NCBI GenBank assembly: GCA_001642415.1
Contig: LTDK01000172.1
Location: 1 to 64,000, forward strand
Reading direction: 5' to 3'
Length of the DNA: 64,000 nt
From: Nematocida ironsii
Taxonomy: Eukaryota > Microsporidia
The position numbers and the translations under genes were made by a program. Each line of letters opens with the position of its first letter. Position 1 is the stretch's first letter. Positions 9,359-17,855 of this stretch are shown here, piece by piece. The notes beneath the pieces were generated by a model. The model was not told the DNA's origin and did no database searches. It saw nothing but the letters and a program-made list of their open reading frames with translations.

Positions 9359-9740
9359 ATAAAAACAAAAAATACTTTATTAAATATAATAGAATATTAT
9401 TATTAATACATATCATTAATTATAAGTATATGTGTATTATATTATATTACTTATGATACTAACCATAATAATAAAAAGTATAAATTTAATTATAACTTAT
9501 TGGTATATATGTTATAAATTATAGTATGAAATACAGTATAATTATACTTTTAAAATAAATTTAATTTTACTACTATGCATAATAAGTTATAATTAAATTT
9601 ATACTAATACTTTTAATACTATGCATAATTAATTCTATTATTTTTTAGTTATTATGTAATATATAATAATAATCATAATTCGTATATTTGGGTTATTATC
9701 TGTTTGTCTATTTTTAATATGTGGCATTGTTTATTTGTAT
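9359..9740. other. AT-rich divergent spacer PIG-A/PMT
   Basis: The 382-bp spacer holds no gene. Short inverted segments are present: TATAATTTATTA-like strings recur, and TTATAACTTATT at about 9494 is mirrored by AATAAGTTATAA at about 9580. It must contain both promoters. Confidence 0.5.
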
Positions 9741-11825
9741 ATGGAAGTGGAAAGGTTAAAGAATGGAATATTCAAGACAACAGAAATTAAAGAACAGCAC
9801 AGATACACACATAAAAAGAAACCAAGCACATTAAAATTAGATGCTTTTATAATATTTCTGGTATCATTCATTATTAGATCAATTAGAATAGAAAAAGCAC
9901 CTTTTGTTATATGGGATGAAGCACATTTTGGTAAATTTGCTAATTATTACTTAAACAGACAGTTCTTCTTTGATGTACACCCACCACTTGGTAAATTACT
10001 CACTGCACTCAGTGCATGGATCATGAACATAAACAAATCCTTCATTTTTACAAGTGAAGATACATACCCAGAAAGTGTAGATTATGTAGGTATGCGTATA
10101 TTCCATTGCTTATTCGGATCAGCAGTCCCTGTATGTGGATATATCATACTAAGGACACTTCTTATAAAAAGAGAAATATCCATATGTATCACAATCGGAC
10201 TCATATTCGAAAATGCACTCGTATGTACATCTAGATATATCTTATTAGACCCATTCTTACTCCTTTTCATATGCTTATCAGAAATATTCCTGGCAAGAAT
10301 TCTCATGCATAATAATAAACTCGAATATATAAGTACAGATTTAATCTGTCTGGGTATATCAATAGGATGTGCAATGAGTATTAAATGGGTAGGGTTATTA
10401 ACTGTAACACATGTGGGTATATACGCCATATACATCTTATTACAAGATATATACAACAAAAGGATTAAAATATTCCTTATGTTTATAAGACTAGCACTTA
10501 CACTTATACTTATACCTGTTACAGTGTATATGCTATGCTTCTACATACACTTTATGATACTGAATAAATCAGGACCAGGTGATGGTGAGATGAGTAGTAG
10601 ATTTCAGTCGTACTTATACAATAATGAAGTATTAAATAATGATAAGGTTTTAATGTACGGTAATAAAGTGTCCATTCGTAATAATAAATTAGGTACAGGT
10701 TTATTACACTCACATATAAACAGGTACCCATCAGGTGGTCAACAAGTGACCGTATACCCACATAAGGATAATAATAATATTTGGAGAATCTTAAAAGTGG
10801 GTGATAATGCAGAGAATGTTAACCCTAATGAAGATTTAGTATTCCATCATCCAGAGACGGATACGTACTTATCCGTGACTGATATTGATCACAGGACAAT
10901 TAAGGATACTGAAATTATAACAGGAGAGTATAATATACATGGGAATAATAAGAAAGTTATTTCTATGGGACAGGATGAGATGAATAATAGTATTTTATCA
11001 AATACTGTGTTTAAAATTGAACCAATTAATAATAATACGGTAGAACCGTTAAATACGTTTTTTTATATAAAAAATATTCAGTATAACTGTTATTTATCCT
11101 ATTCAGGAAATAAATTACCAAAATGGGGTTATCAACAAGGAGAAATAATTTGTACACCTGAAATAAAAAATGGATCTGTATGGAATATTGAACTAAACCA
11201 ATCAGATACAACAGAAAAATCAAATAATCCACCAAAACAGATGAGTATCCTTGAATTTATAAGGAATACAGTGGAATTAAACCTTTCCATGCACACTGCA
11301 AATAATGATTTAGTAGATGATGGGAGTGATACGATGGGGACACTTCCGATTCAATGGTTATTCCCTAAGAAATGGCTTAAATTTAACAGATGGGATGGAA
11401 TTGTACCTAGATTTGCTATGCTTGGTAATGTGATTACGTGGTATACGGGAGTATTCAGTATATTTAGTGTTTTAGTCTATTTTATATACGGAATAAAAAA
11501 GAATAGGAAATCTGTTAGTAAGTATAATACAAAGAGGATGGGACGAGTGTACATTTTACTTGGTGGATGGGTATTTCATTACGTTCCATTTTTATTTGTT
11601 AGACGGATTTTGTACTTACACCATTACTTACCTTGTTTATTCTTTAGTATACTCGCAATTGGAACATTATTTGAAGGGAGACCATTTATTGCATATGCAT
11701 ATACTGGGTGTGTTATATCTTGTTTCTTATACTTTTCATCAATAACGTATGGGTATACTGGAGAGATTGAGAATATGCCTGGATATGAGTTATTACGTGA
11801 GAAATGGAATATTTACAAGGTTTAG
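9741..11825 (+). CDS. Protein O-mannosyltransferase (PMT family, GT39)
   Basis: This ER membrane enzyme transfers mannose from dolichyl-phosphate-mannose to Ser/Thr of secretory proteins. The N-terminal loop carries the catalytic IWDEAHFGKFA and FFFDVHPPLGK motifs; DEAHF corresponds to the essential Asp-Glu pair. Several membrane helices follow, then a luminal MIR region (about residues 290-480), and a C-terminal set of helices with the LHHYLPC motif. The length of 694 residues is normal for a PMT. The frame opens two codons upstream with TTG; the first ATG is at 9741. Microsporidia lack N-glycosylation but retain O-mannosylation, and the DOLPP1-type phosphatase at 16.5 kb would recycle dolichyl pyrophosphate. 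It is closest in feel to Pmt2-type enzymes, which I cannot confirm. Confidence 0.9.
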   Translation: MEVERLKNGIFKTTEIKEQHRYTHKKKPSTLKLDAFIIFLVSFIIRSIRIEKAPFVIWDEAHFGKFANYYLNRQFFFDVHPPLGKLLTALSAWIMNINKSFIFTSEDTYPESVDYVGMRIFHCLFGSAVPVCGYIILRTLLIKREISICITIGLIFENALVCTSRYILLDPFLLLFICLSEIFLARILMHNNKLEYISTDLICLGISIGCAMSIKWVGLLTVTHVGIYAIYILLQDIYNKRIKIFLMFIRLALTLILIPVTVYMLCFYIHFMILNKSGPGDGEMSSRFQSYLYNNEVLNNDKVLMYGNKVSIRNNKLGTGLLHSHINRYPSGGQQVTVYPHKDNNNIWRILKVGDNAENVNPNEDLVFHHPETDTYLSVTDIDHRTIKDTEIITGEYNIHGNNKKVISMGQDEMNNSILSNTVFKIEPINNNTVEPLNTFFYIKNIQYNCYLSYSGNKLPKWGYQQGEIICTPEIKNGSVWNIELNQSDTTEKSNNPPKQMSILEFIRNTVELNLSMHTANNDLVDDGSDTMGTLPIQWLFPKKWLKFNRWDGIVPRFAMLGNVITWYTGVFSIFSVLVYFIYGIKKNRKSVSKYNTKRMGRVYILLGGWVFHYVPFLFVRRILYLHHYLPCLFFSILAIGTLFEGRPFIAYAYTGCVISCFLYFSSITYGYTGEIENMPGYELLREKWNIYKV

Positions 11826-12466
11826 TACTTATACGGATAATAATACTCTTAGAATTGAATTTATAACACATTGTGTAAAATAATTCATAATTTTATAGTA
11901 AATGTAGAATATATTTTGAATTTTAAGTATGCAGTATTTTTTATCATATGTGTAATATATTTTGAGTTTTAAATGTGCAGTATTTTTTATCATATGTGTA
12001 ATATATTCTGTATGTGTTATTACTGTTATTTATAATACATTGTGTAATATATTCTGGTATTATATAAAAATAAAACAGTACACTTTTATAATTTACTTAT
12101 TACACAATGTGTTATATATAAAAATCATAATAAAATTTTACAATAAAAATAAAAATAAAATTATAATAAATACCCCAGAAATATTCCAATAACTTAAATT
12201 TCAATACCTCCATTATTATAATAATAAAATTATTTAATATTTCGGGTTATATCGGGTTATACATACATTATTTTATACACTATATGTAATAAATAATACT
12301 TATATCTCATATATACAGTAATAATAATACAGTAATAATAATACAGTAATAATAATACAGTAATAATAATACAGTAATAACCCGATATAACCCGAATTAT
12401 TATAATACTTCTACTCCCACTAATTATATCTGAATTTAATCATATACAATAAAAAGCTTTTAATTT
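11826..12466. other. AT-rich spacer with inverted CGGGTTAT motifs and a 14-bp microrepeat
   Basis: No gene is seen. TCGGGTTATATCGGGTTAT at 12242-12260 is present in exact inverse at 12377-12395, 116 bp away. Between them ACAGTAATAATAAT is repeated four to five times (about 12315-12376). Two copies of a TTTTGAATTTTAA-like segment with TATGTGTAATATATT lie near 11917-12005. Confidence 0.7.
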
Positions 12467-13552
12467 ATGACAAGCACAGAAGAGACAAAACATAAACACG
12501 AGAAAGAAAAACCACAAGAACCCATAAAAGTACAGCAAATTAAAAGAACACGATTAGAATATAAATTACCACAGCCAGGAGAAATAATTGGTGGTTATAT
12601 TTTAAGTGAGAAGATAGGGCAGGGTAGTTTTGGAATCGTATTTGAAGGACATGCCATACACAGCACAAAAAAAGTAGCCATAAAAATAGAAACAGTCTCA
12701 GATATAAAACACTCTCAATTAGAGAATGAGTACAATTTATATAAGAAACTCAGTGGTGTAGAAGGATTCCCACAGATTGAATCATTTGGTCAGTCAGAAT
12801 TATACAAACACTTAGTCATGGAATATTTAGGGATGAGTATTGAAGATATGCTAGCCATAAGGAATAGGATGTTCTGTGCTAAGACTATATTTATTATAAC
12901 TAAAAGAATGATTAAGTTAATAAGACACTTACATGAGATAGGATATGTACACAGAGATTTAAAACCAGATAATTTCTTAATTGGGAGGGATCCAAAGAAG
13001 ATATACTTAATAGATTTAGGGATGGCAAAGAATTTCATAACACATGGTCAGCATATTGCAATAAATAATGGTAAGAAATTAACAGGGACACCCAGGTATG
13101 CATCAGTTAATGCACATGAAGGTAATGAATTAAGCCGTAAGGATGATTTAGAATCAATTGGGTATATTATACTGTATTTATGTAAGGGTAAATTACCATG
13201 GCAAGGTTTAAAAGAATCAAAGAAGGAGAAGTGCAGGATAATTGGTGAGATGAAGAAGAATATTTGTTTAGAAGAAGTTACCAAGGATGTACCAGGAGGT
13301 GCACAAATAATTGAATATTTCAATTATTTAAGTACACTTACATTTGATACGTTACCTGATTATGATTATCTTATGAGTATATTTGATGGTGCATTAAATG
13401 AGCATGGGTTAGTGGATGATGGTATATTTGAATGGGAACATGTTTTTAAAGGGTATACAGAAGATGTATCTGATGATAGTTTAGAAGATGGAATAATAAA
13501 AAGGAAGAGTATATGGAGAAGAGTACGTAAATTATTCTGTTGTGGATATTAA
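12467..13552 (+). CDS. Casein kinase 1, Yck-like
   Basis: This is a Ser/Thr kinase of the CK1 family with all catalytic elements: Gly loop GQGSFG (51-56), Lys73 in VAIKIE, HRDLKPDN at 162-169 and DLG at 183-185. CK1-typical features are DLG in place of DFG, the TGTPRYAS segment and SRKDDLESIGY. Residues 1-35 are charged. The protein ends KLFCCGY, and a C-terminal Cys pair is the palmitoylation site of yeast Yck1-3, so plasma- or internal-membrane attachment is a reasonable inference. Confidence 0.9.
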   Translation: MTSTEETKHKHEKEKPQEPIKVQQIKRTRLEYKLPQPGEIIGGYILSEKIGQGSFGIVFEGHAIHSTKKVAIKIETVSDIKHSQLENEYNLYKKLSGVEGFPQIESFGQSELYKHLVMEYLGMSIEDMLAIRNRMFCAKTIFIITKRMIKLIRHLHEIGYVHRDLKPDNFLIGRDPKKIYLIDLGMAKNFITHGQHIAINNGKKLTGTPRYASVNAHEGNELSRKDDLESIGYIILYLCKGKLPWQGLKESKKEKCRIIGEMKKNICLEEVTKDVPGGAQIIEYFNYLSTLTFDTLPDYDYLMSIFDGALNEHGLVDDGIFEWEHVFKGYTEDVSDDSLEDGIIKRKSIWRRVRKLFCCGY

Positions 13553-14089
13553 TACAGTAACAGATAAGGATAAGTAAGGATAGGTAAGGTATAATAAGGG
13601 TATAAGTACGATTAGTATTAGTATAAGTATTAGTATAATAAGGGTATAAGTATATATAGGTGTATAAGTATATATAGGTGTATATAAGTATGGTATATAT
13701 AAGTATGGTATATATAAGTACTATTAATATACATGTACTAATATACTGTATATATAAGTATTATTAGTATACTGTATACATAGGTGTATATAAGTATATA
13801 TATATAAGTACTAGTATACAGTATTAGTGTATTAGTGTATTAGTGTATTAGTATGGTATATATAAGTATAAGTAAGTATAGGTGTATGTATACTGGTATA
13901 CTGTACTATTACTACACTGGTATACTGTACTAGTACTATACTGTACTATGCATACTATTACTATACTGTACTATGCATACTATTACTATTACTACTATTA
14001 TACTGTATACTACTATTATACTGTATAATATATCTTATAATTACTATAATAATAAATAATTTAGGGTTATATCGGGTTATACTACTTTA
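13553..14089. repeat. Simple-sequence spacer (TATAAGTATGGTATA and TACTATTACTATAC types)
   Basis: The spacer is made of drifting short repeats: AAGTATTAGTATAA at the left, GGTATATATAAGTAT in the middle, TTAGTGTA tandem near 13822-13850 and ACTGTACTATGCATACTATT tandem near 13930-13990. A CGGGTTAT motif (AGGGTTATATCGGGTTAT) lies at 14064-14081 just beyond the 3' end of the 6PGD gene. I see no gene. Confidence 0.75.
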
Positions 14090-15454
14090 TTATTTCCAGT
14101 GTATGTGGATATGCTCATCTTTGTTCTTTATAAGTAAAGTATGTGCACCGAAATAATCACGCATTGCTTGTATCATATTACCAGATGAATTATTCGTTCT
14201 TAACCCATCATAATAATTTAGTACAGAAATTAAACATGGAATGTGTATGCCTTGATTTATACAGTATATAATTATACGGCGTAGTACAGGGATACCTTCA
14301 TCAGCTATTTTTATAAATTCAGGTGAGTCAAATAATAAATTACTACAAGAAATATTTGAAAGAGTCTTTAAGAAATCACTCCTTATAATACACCCATTAC
14401 TCCAAATACGACATAATTTATCAAATGAAATATTCCAATTATGCTCATCTGAGATGGATTTAATAAGATTAAATCCTTGTATATAAGAAATGGCTCTGCA
14501 TAAGATGAACCCTTTCCTTATATCATTATATGATAAATCAGATATATTATCAGGTACTGTATGTGATGGTAGAATATTTGATAAGTATACTCTGATATTC
14601 TTCATACTTGATAATATTCTGGAATTAACTGCTTCAATTATAACAGGAGTGGGAATATTCTTATTAAGTGATTCTAATGCAGTCCATTTACCTGTGCCTT
14701 TTTGTTCTGATACGTCTATGATTTGATCAATTACGTATTGATTATCTTGTTGTTTTAATAAGATATCTATGATTATATCGATTAAGAATCCATTCGTGCC
14801 TGAATTATGCCATTCTTGGAATATTTCGGATATTTCTGGTGGTGATAGAGTTATCCTGAATATTTGATAAAAATCAGCAAGTACTTGCATCTCTGCATAT
14901 TCAATCCCATTGTGTACGGTTTTAACAAGATGACCACTCCCAGAATTACCAATCCAGTCACAACATGGTAAATTATCAGATGTTTTTGCTGATATACTCT
15001 GTAATATACCTGATATAAATGGCCATGCAGTATAATTACCACCTGGCATGATTGATGGACCATACCTGGCACCTTCTTCACCTCCTGATATACCACACCC
15101 TACAAATAAATACTTACCCAGTGATAAAGTATACCTACGTACTGTATCATGATAATTTGAATTACCCCCATCTATGATTATATCATCAGGTGTAAGTAAC
15201 CCTTCTAATGTACTTAATAAGTCATCTACGGCATCTGCTTTAATCATTAATAAAATGACTCTGCGTGGTTTTAAGCTGTTTACTAGCTCAGGAAGTGTAC
15301 TGCACCCGATCGCATTCGTGGTATTTAGTCTATTAATGAAAGTAGTCGTTTTTTCTGTGGTTCTGTTATAAATACTTACTGTATACCCATTTGTAAGAAT
15401 ATTTTCAATGAGATTCTCTCCCATGACACCCAGTCCTACTACACCAATATCCAT
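14090..15454 (-). CDS. GND1: 6-phosphogluconate dehydrogenase, decarboxylating
   Basis: This is the oxidative pentose-phosphate enzyme that converts 6-phosphogluconate and NADP+ to ribulose-5-phosphate, CO2 and NADPH. The N-terminus holds the Rossmann motif GLGVMGENL. The substrate-binding motif GISGGEEGARYGPSIMPGG is complete, and the catalytic lysine lies in GHLVKTVHNGIEY. At 454 residues it is slightly shorter than the usual 470-490, and the C-terminal tail is reduced. It diverges from the 15485 gene with a 30-bp spacer that contains AAATATTT. Confidence 0.93.
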   Translation of the reverse strand: MDIGVVGLGVMGENLIENILTNGYTVSIYNRTTEKTTTFINRLNTTNAIGCSTLPELVNSLKPRRVILLMIKADAVDDLLSTLEGLLTPDDIIIDGGNSNYHDTVRRYTLSLGKYLFVGCGISGGEEGARYGPSIMPGGNYTAWPFISGILQSISAKTSDNLPCCDWIGNSGSGHLVKTVHNGIEYAEMQVLADFYQIFRITLSPPEISEIFQEWHNSGTNGFLIDIIIDILLKQQDNQYVIDQIIDVSEQKGTGKWTALESLNKNIPTPVIIEAVNSRILSSMKNIRVYLSNILPSHTVPDNISDLSYNDIRKGFILCRAISYIQGFNLIKSISDEHNWNISFDKLCRIWSNGCIIRSDFLKTLSNISCSNLLFDSPEFIKIADEGIPVLRRIIIYCINQGIHIPCLISVLNYYDGLRTNNSSGNMIQAMRDYFGAHTLLIKNKDEHIHIHWK

Positions 15455-15484
15455 GTAAGCACAAATATTTTCATATTTTATACA
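15455..15484. promoter_or_regulatory. 30-bp divergent spacer with AAATATTT core
   Basis: The spacer between the 6PGD ATG and the ATG at 15485 holds CACAAATATTTTCATATTTT. The palindromic AAATATTT is in the same place as in other short divergent spacers of the window. A bidirectional promoter role is inferred. Confidence 0.4.
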
Positions 15485-16054
15485 ATGAAGAAATCCGACC
15501 GGATTGAGAAGGATGACTTATTTGAATTTGATGCACCTCAAATGAAAGACTTCATGAAGAAAGAGTACCAAACACAAAAGAGAGTAATAGAAGAATTATT
15601 AGAAACACGAGGTAACCCAGGTGTACCACAAGATCCTTCAAAAGAAATCAAGAAGAAACCCGTACAAGTATTAAAACCAGCACCCAGGAAGACTTTCTTC
15701 TCAGAAATATTCAAGAAGACTTCTACAGTGCATAAACCAGAAATTATCACAAGTATTCATAAACCAGAAGAGGATTTTAATGAGAGTGTAGATGATGGAT
15801 GGTTTAAGAAGAAAGAGAATGAAATAGAAGTATTTTCGAATATTTCAGTTAAAGGTGTACATACACAAGAGAATGACATATTAACAACAGAATTATTTAT
15901 GAGTGATGAAGAAGTGGATATATTACCACAATTAAAGGTGATGGCTACACCACCCATAAAGAGAATGAAAAGGGAAGTAATACACTCAGCAGAATTTAGT
16001 CATGAAGATATTGAAGAATTAACAAAGACATTTAAAGAGGCAGTAGATGAATAA
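15485..16054 (+). CDS. Hypothetical acidic/lysine-rich protein, 189 aa
   Basis: I do not recognise the family with confidence. The protein is hydrophilic and probably disordered, alternating Lys-rich and acidic segments. Near the start is LFEFDAPQMKDF, which recalls the EFxAPxFxDF motif at the N-terminus of TPX2 spindle proteins; this is only a motif-level similarity. A basic patch (PPIKRMKRE, around residues 155-165) could be a nuclear localisation signal. The gene is expressed divergently from 6PGD. A nuclear or spindle role is speculative. Confidence 0.6.
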   Translation: MKKSDRIEKDDLFEFDAPQMKDFMKKEYQTQKRVIEELLETRGNPGVPQDPSKEIKKKPVQVLKPAPRKTFFSEIFKKTSTVHKPEIITSIHKPEEDFNESVDDGWFKKKENEIEVFSNISVKGVHTQENDILTTELFMSDEEVDILPQLKVMATPPIKRMKREVIHSAEFSHEDIEELTKTFKEAVDE

Positions 16055-16483
16055 CTTATTATACAATAAGTAATAAATAACATAATATAGTACACAATAA
16101 GTAATAAGTAATAATATAATAAATAATTATAATATAATACACTATGTGTAATAAGTAATAATTAGTATAGGTTATTTAATATAATTTATTATGCTATGAC
16201 TTAATACACTATGTGTAATAAGTAATAATTAGTATACTATGTGTAATAAGTTATGTAGTAGGTAGTAATTATAATATAACATAATATAATACACTATATG
16301 TAGTAAGTATTATTTATTATGCTATGACTTAATACACTATGTGTAATAAGTATTATTTATTATACTATGTGTATTATTTATTATACTATTATTACTTATT
16401 ATTTATTATACTATATGTAGTAAGTATTACTTATTACACTATATGTAATATATAATTATAATATAATACATATTGTGTATTTT
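16055..16483. repeat. AT-rich spacer of TACACTATGTGTAATAAGTAATA repeats
   Basis: The spacer repeats the palindromic core ACACTATGTGT within TTAATACACTATGTGTAATAAGTA in a dozen variants. No gene is seen. Confidence 0.7.
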
Positions 16484-17053
16484 ATGATTGATGGTTTATG
16501 TAGTAATTTCCCTTATTACCTCCTGATCGGATCGTTCACTCATGCGATCGTATTTAATAGAGGTAAGCATATAAAATACTTACCATCACATAATACATTC
16601 TTCTTCCATTACCTTACCTGCTGTATTATTAGTGTACTAATAAAGTACCCATTTAATGGTAATAGACCACTACATAATAATATACCACAGGGTTGGTATA
16701 AATTATTATCATTACCACCCATATACGGATATACACGTACGGTCGTATATAAATATACATCAAAAATATTACATATACAGCCTACATTAGACATACTTAA
16801 TATACCCATAAGCATATCAAGTATAAAGAACAGATACTTTAGCTCAGGTACACCAAGTAGTCATAGTATCATATCTGGATACTTAATTAGTATACTGTAC
16901 AGATATAAGTATAATAAAATAATAGTAATATTACCCATACTTATACCTATAAGTAGGGTTATGTATAAACATCATTATACATACCAGGTTGTAATGGGTT
17001 TAATTATGGGATATTTATTGGAATTATTATTTTATTACTATAAATGGAAATAA
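16484..17053 (+). CDS. CAX4: Dolichyl-pyrophosphate phosphatase-like PAP2 protein (Cwh8/DOLPP1)
   Basis: This membrane protein of the PAP2 superfamily has the phosphatase signature in order: KYPFNGNRP (K-x6-RP), TPSSHS (PSGH box) and SRVMYKHHYTYQ (SR-x5-H). The last position is Gln in place of the usual Asp; animal DOLPP1 also has SQ there, which favours dolichyl-pyrophosphate as substrate. Four to five hydrophobic segments are visible. In the ER lumen such an enzyme recycles dolichyl-PP. The frame opens at a GTG nine bases upstream; the first ATG is at 16484, giving 189 residues. Confidence 0.82.
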   Translation: MIDGLCSNFPYYLLIGSFTHAIVFNRGKHIKYLPSHNTFFFHYLTCCIISVLIKYPFNGNRPLHNNIPQGWYKLLSLPPIYGYTRTVVYKYTSKILHIQPTLDILNIPISISSIKNRYFSSGTPSSHSIISGYLISILYRYKYNKIIVILPILIPISRVMYKHHYTYQVVMGLIMGYLLELLFYYYKWK

Positions 17054-17092
17054 CGGTTACTATAAATGGAAATATTTTATTAATTAATAAAA

Positions 17093-17821
17093 TTATAACT
17101 CTTTTTTAGAAAAATCAGAAGATTCTTGTGATAAATCCGATTCTAAATGAATTTCTGTTATCCTCGGTAAATCATCCTCAGATAAATCCGATCCTTTTTT
17201 ACGATTCTTCACTAACCGCATTAATCCATCTAACCCATAAATTACCTCACCAAATACAGTATGCCTGCCATCTAAGTGCGAACATGAACTCTCCGATAGT
17301 GTAATATAAAATTGACACCCGTTCGTGTTCGGACCACTATTAGCCATCGCAACCATGCCAATTTTATTATGTAACCTCATGGGATACTTCCCTGATCCTT
17401 TCATTTTATCAGTCTCATCAGGGAACCTGCCCCAATTCCATTCCTTTAATGAACTTATCCCACCCATCCCGTTCATGTGCTGAACATCACCACCTTGAAC
17501 TACAAATCCATCAATTATCCTGTGGAATACAGTACCTTTATACGTATACGCCTTTAAATTACCATCACTCTGTGGTATACTTACAGTACCACAGAATCCT
17601 TTAAAGTTCTTTACTGTCTCTGGGAATTGGTGCTCAAATAATTCTATTTTTAATGTAATACGCTCACTCTCCTCTTGATTATTAGTCTTGTAATTAATTG
17701 TCATTACAGCAATATTCCCATCATCCGATCGTGTACTGCCCCGTTGTATATGTACACTTATTATAAGTATTATTATAATCCATACATTAATAATCCGGAA
17801 TTGCATGGGTAATATTTTCAT
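17093..17821 (-). CDS. ER-targeted cyclophilin (peptidyl-prolyl isomerase)
   Basis: This 242-residue protein starts with a hydrophobic signal sequence (about residues 7-27), followed by a complete cyclophilin domain. Active-site residues are visible in FHRIIDGFVVQGGD, MANSGPNTNGCQFYIT and the LDGRHTVFGEV segment. The C-terminus is KKEL, a plausible variant of the KDEL/HDEL retrieval signal, so I place it in the ER lumen as a folding catalyst. Start is either the ATG at 17821 or the second Met at 17806. The signal peptide, cyclophilin core and C-terminal tetrapeptide together make the compartment assignment fairly strong. Confidence 0.88.
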   Translation of the reverse strand: MKILPMQFRIINVWIIIILIISVHIQRGSTRSDDGNIAVMTINYKTNNQEESERITLKIELFEHQFPETVKNFKGFCGTVSIPQSDGNLKAYTYKGTVFHRIIDGFVVQGGDVQHMNGMGGISSLKEWNWGRFPDETDKMKGSGKYPMRLHNKIGMVAMANSGPNTNGCQFYITLSESSCSHLDGRHTVFGEVIYGLDGLMRLVKNRKKGSDLSEDDLPRITEIHLESDLSQESSDFSKKEL

Positions 17822-17855
17822 ATCAATTATAAATAATAATTTATTTTTAATTAAT

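Noticed and set aside
12242..12395. Telomere-like interpretation of the CCCGATATAACCCGA motif
   Set aside because: Only one or two units occur per site, at many internal places between housekeeping genes.
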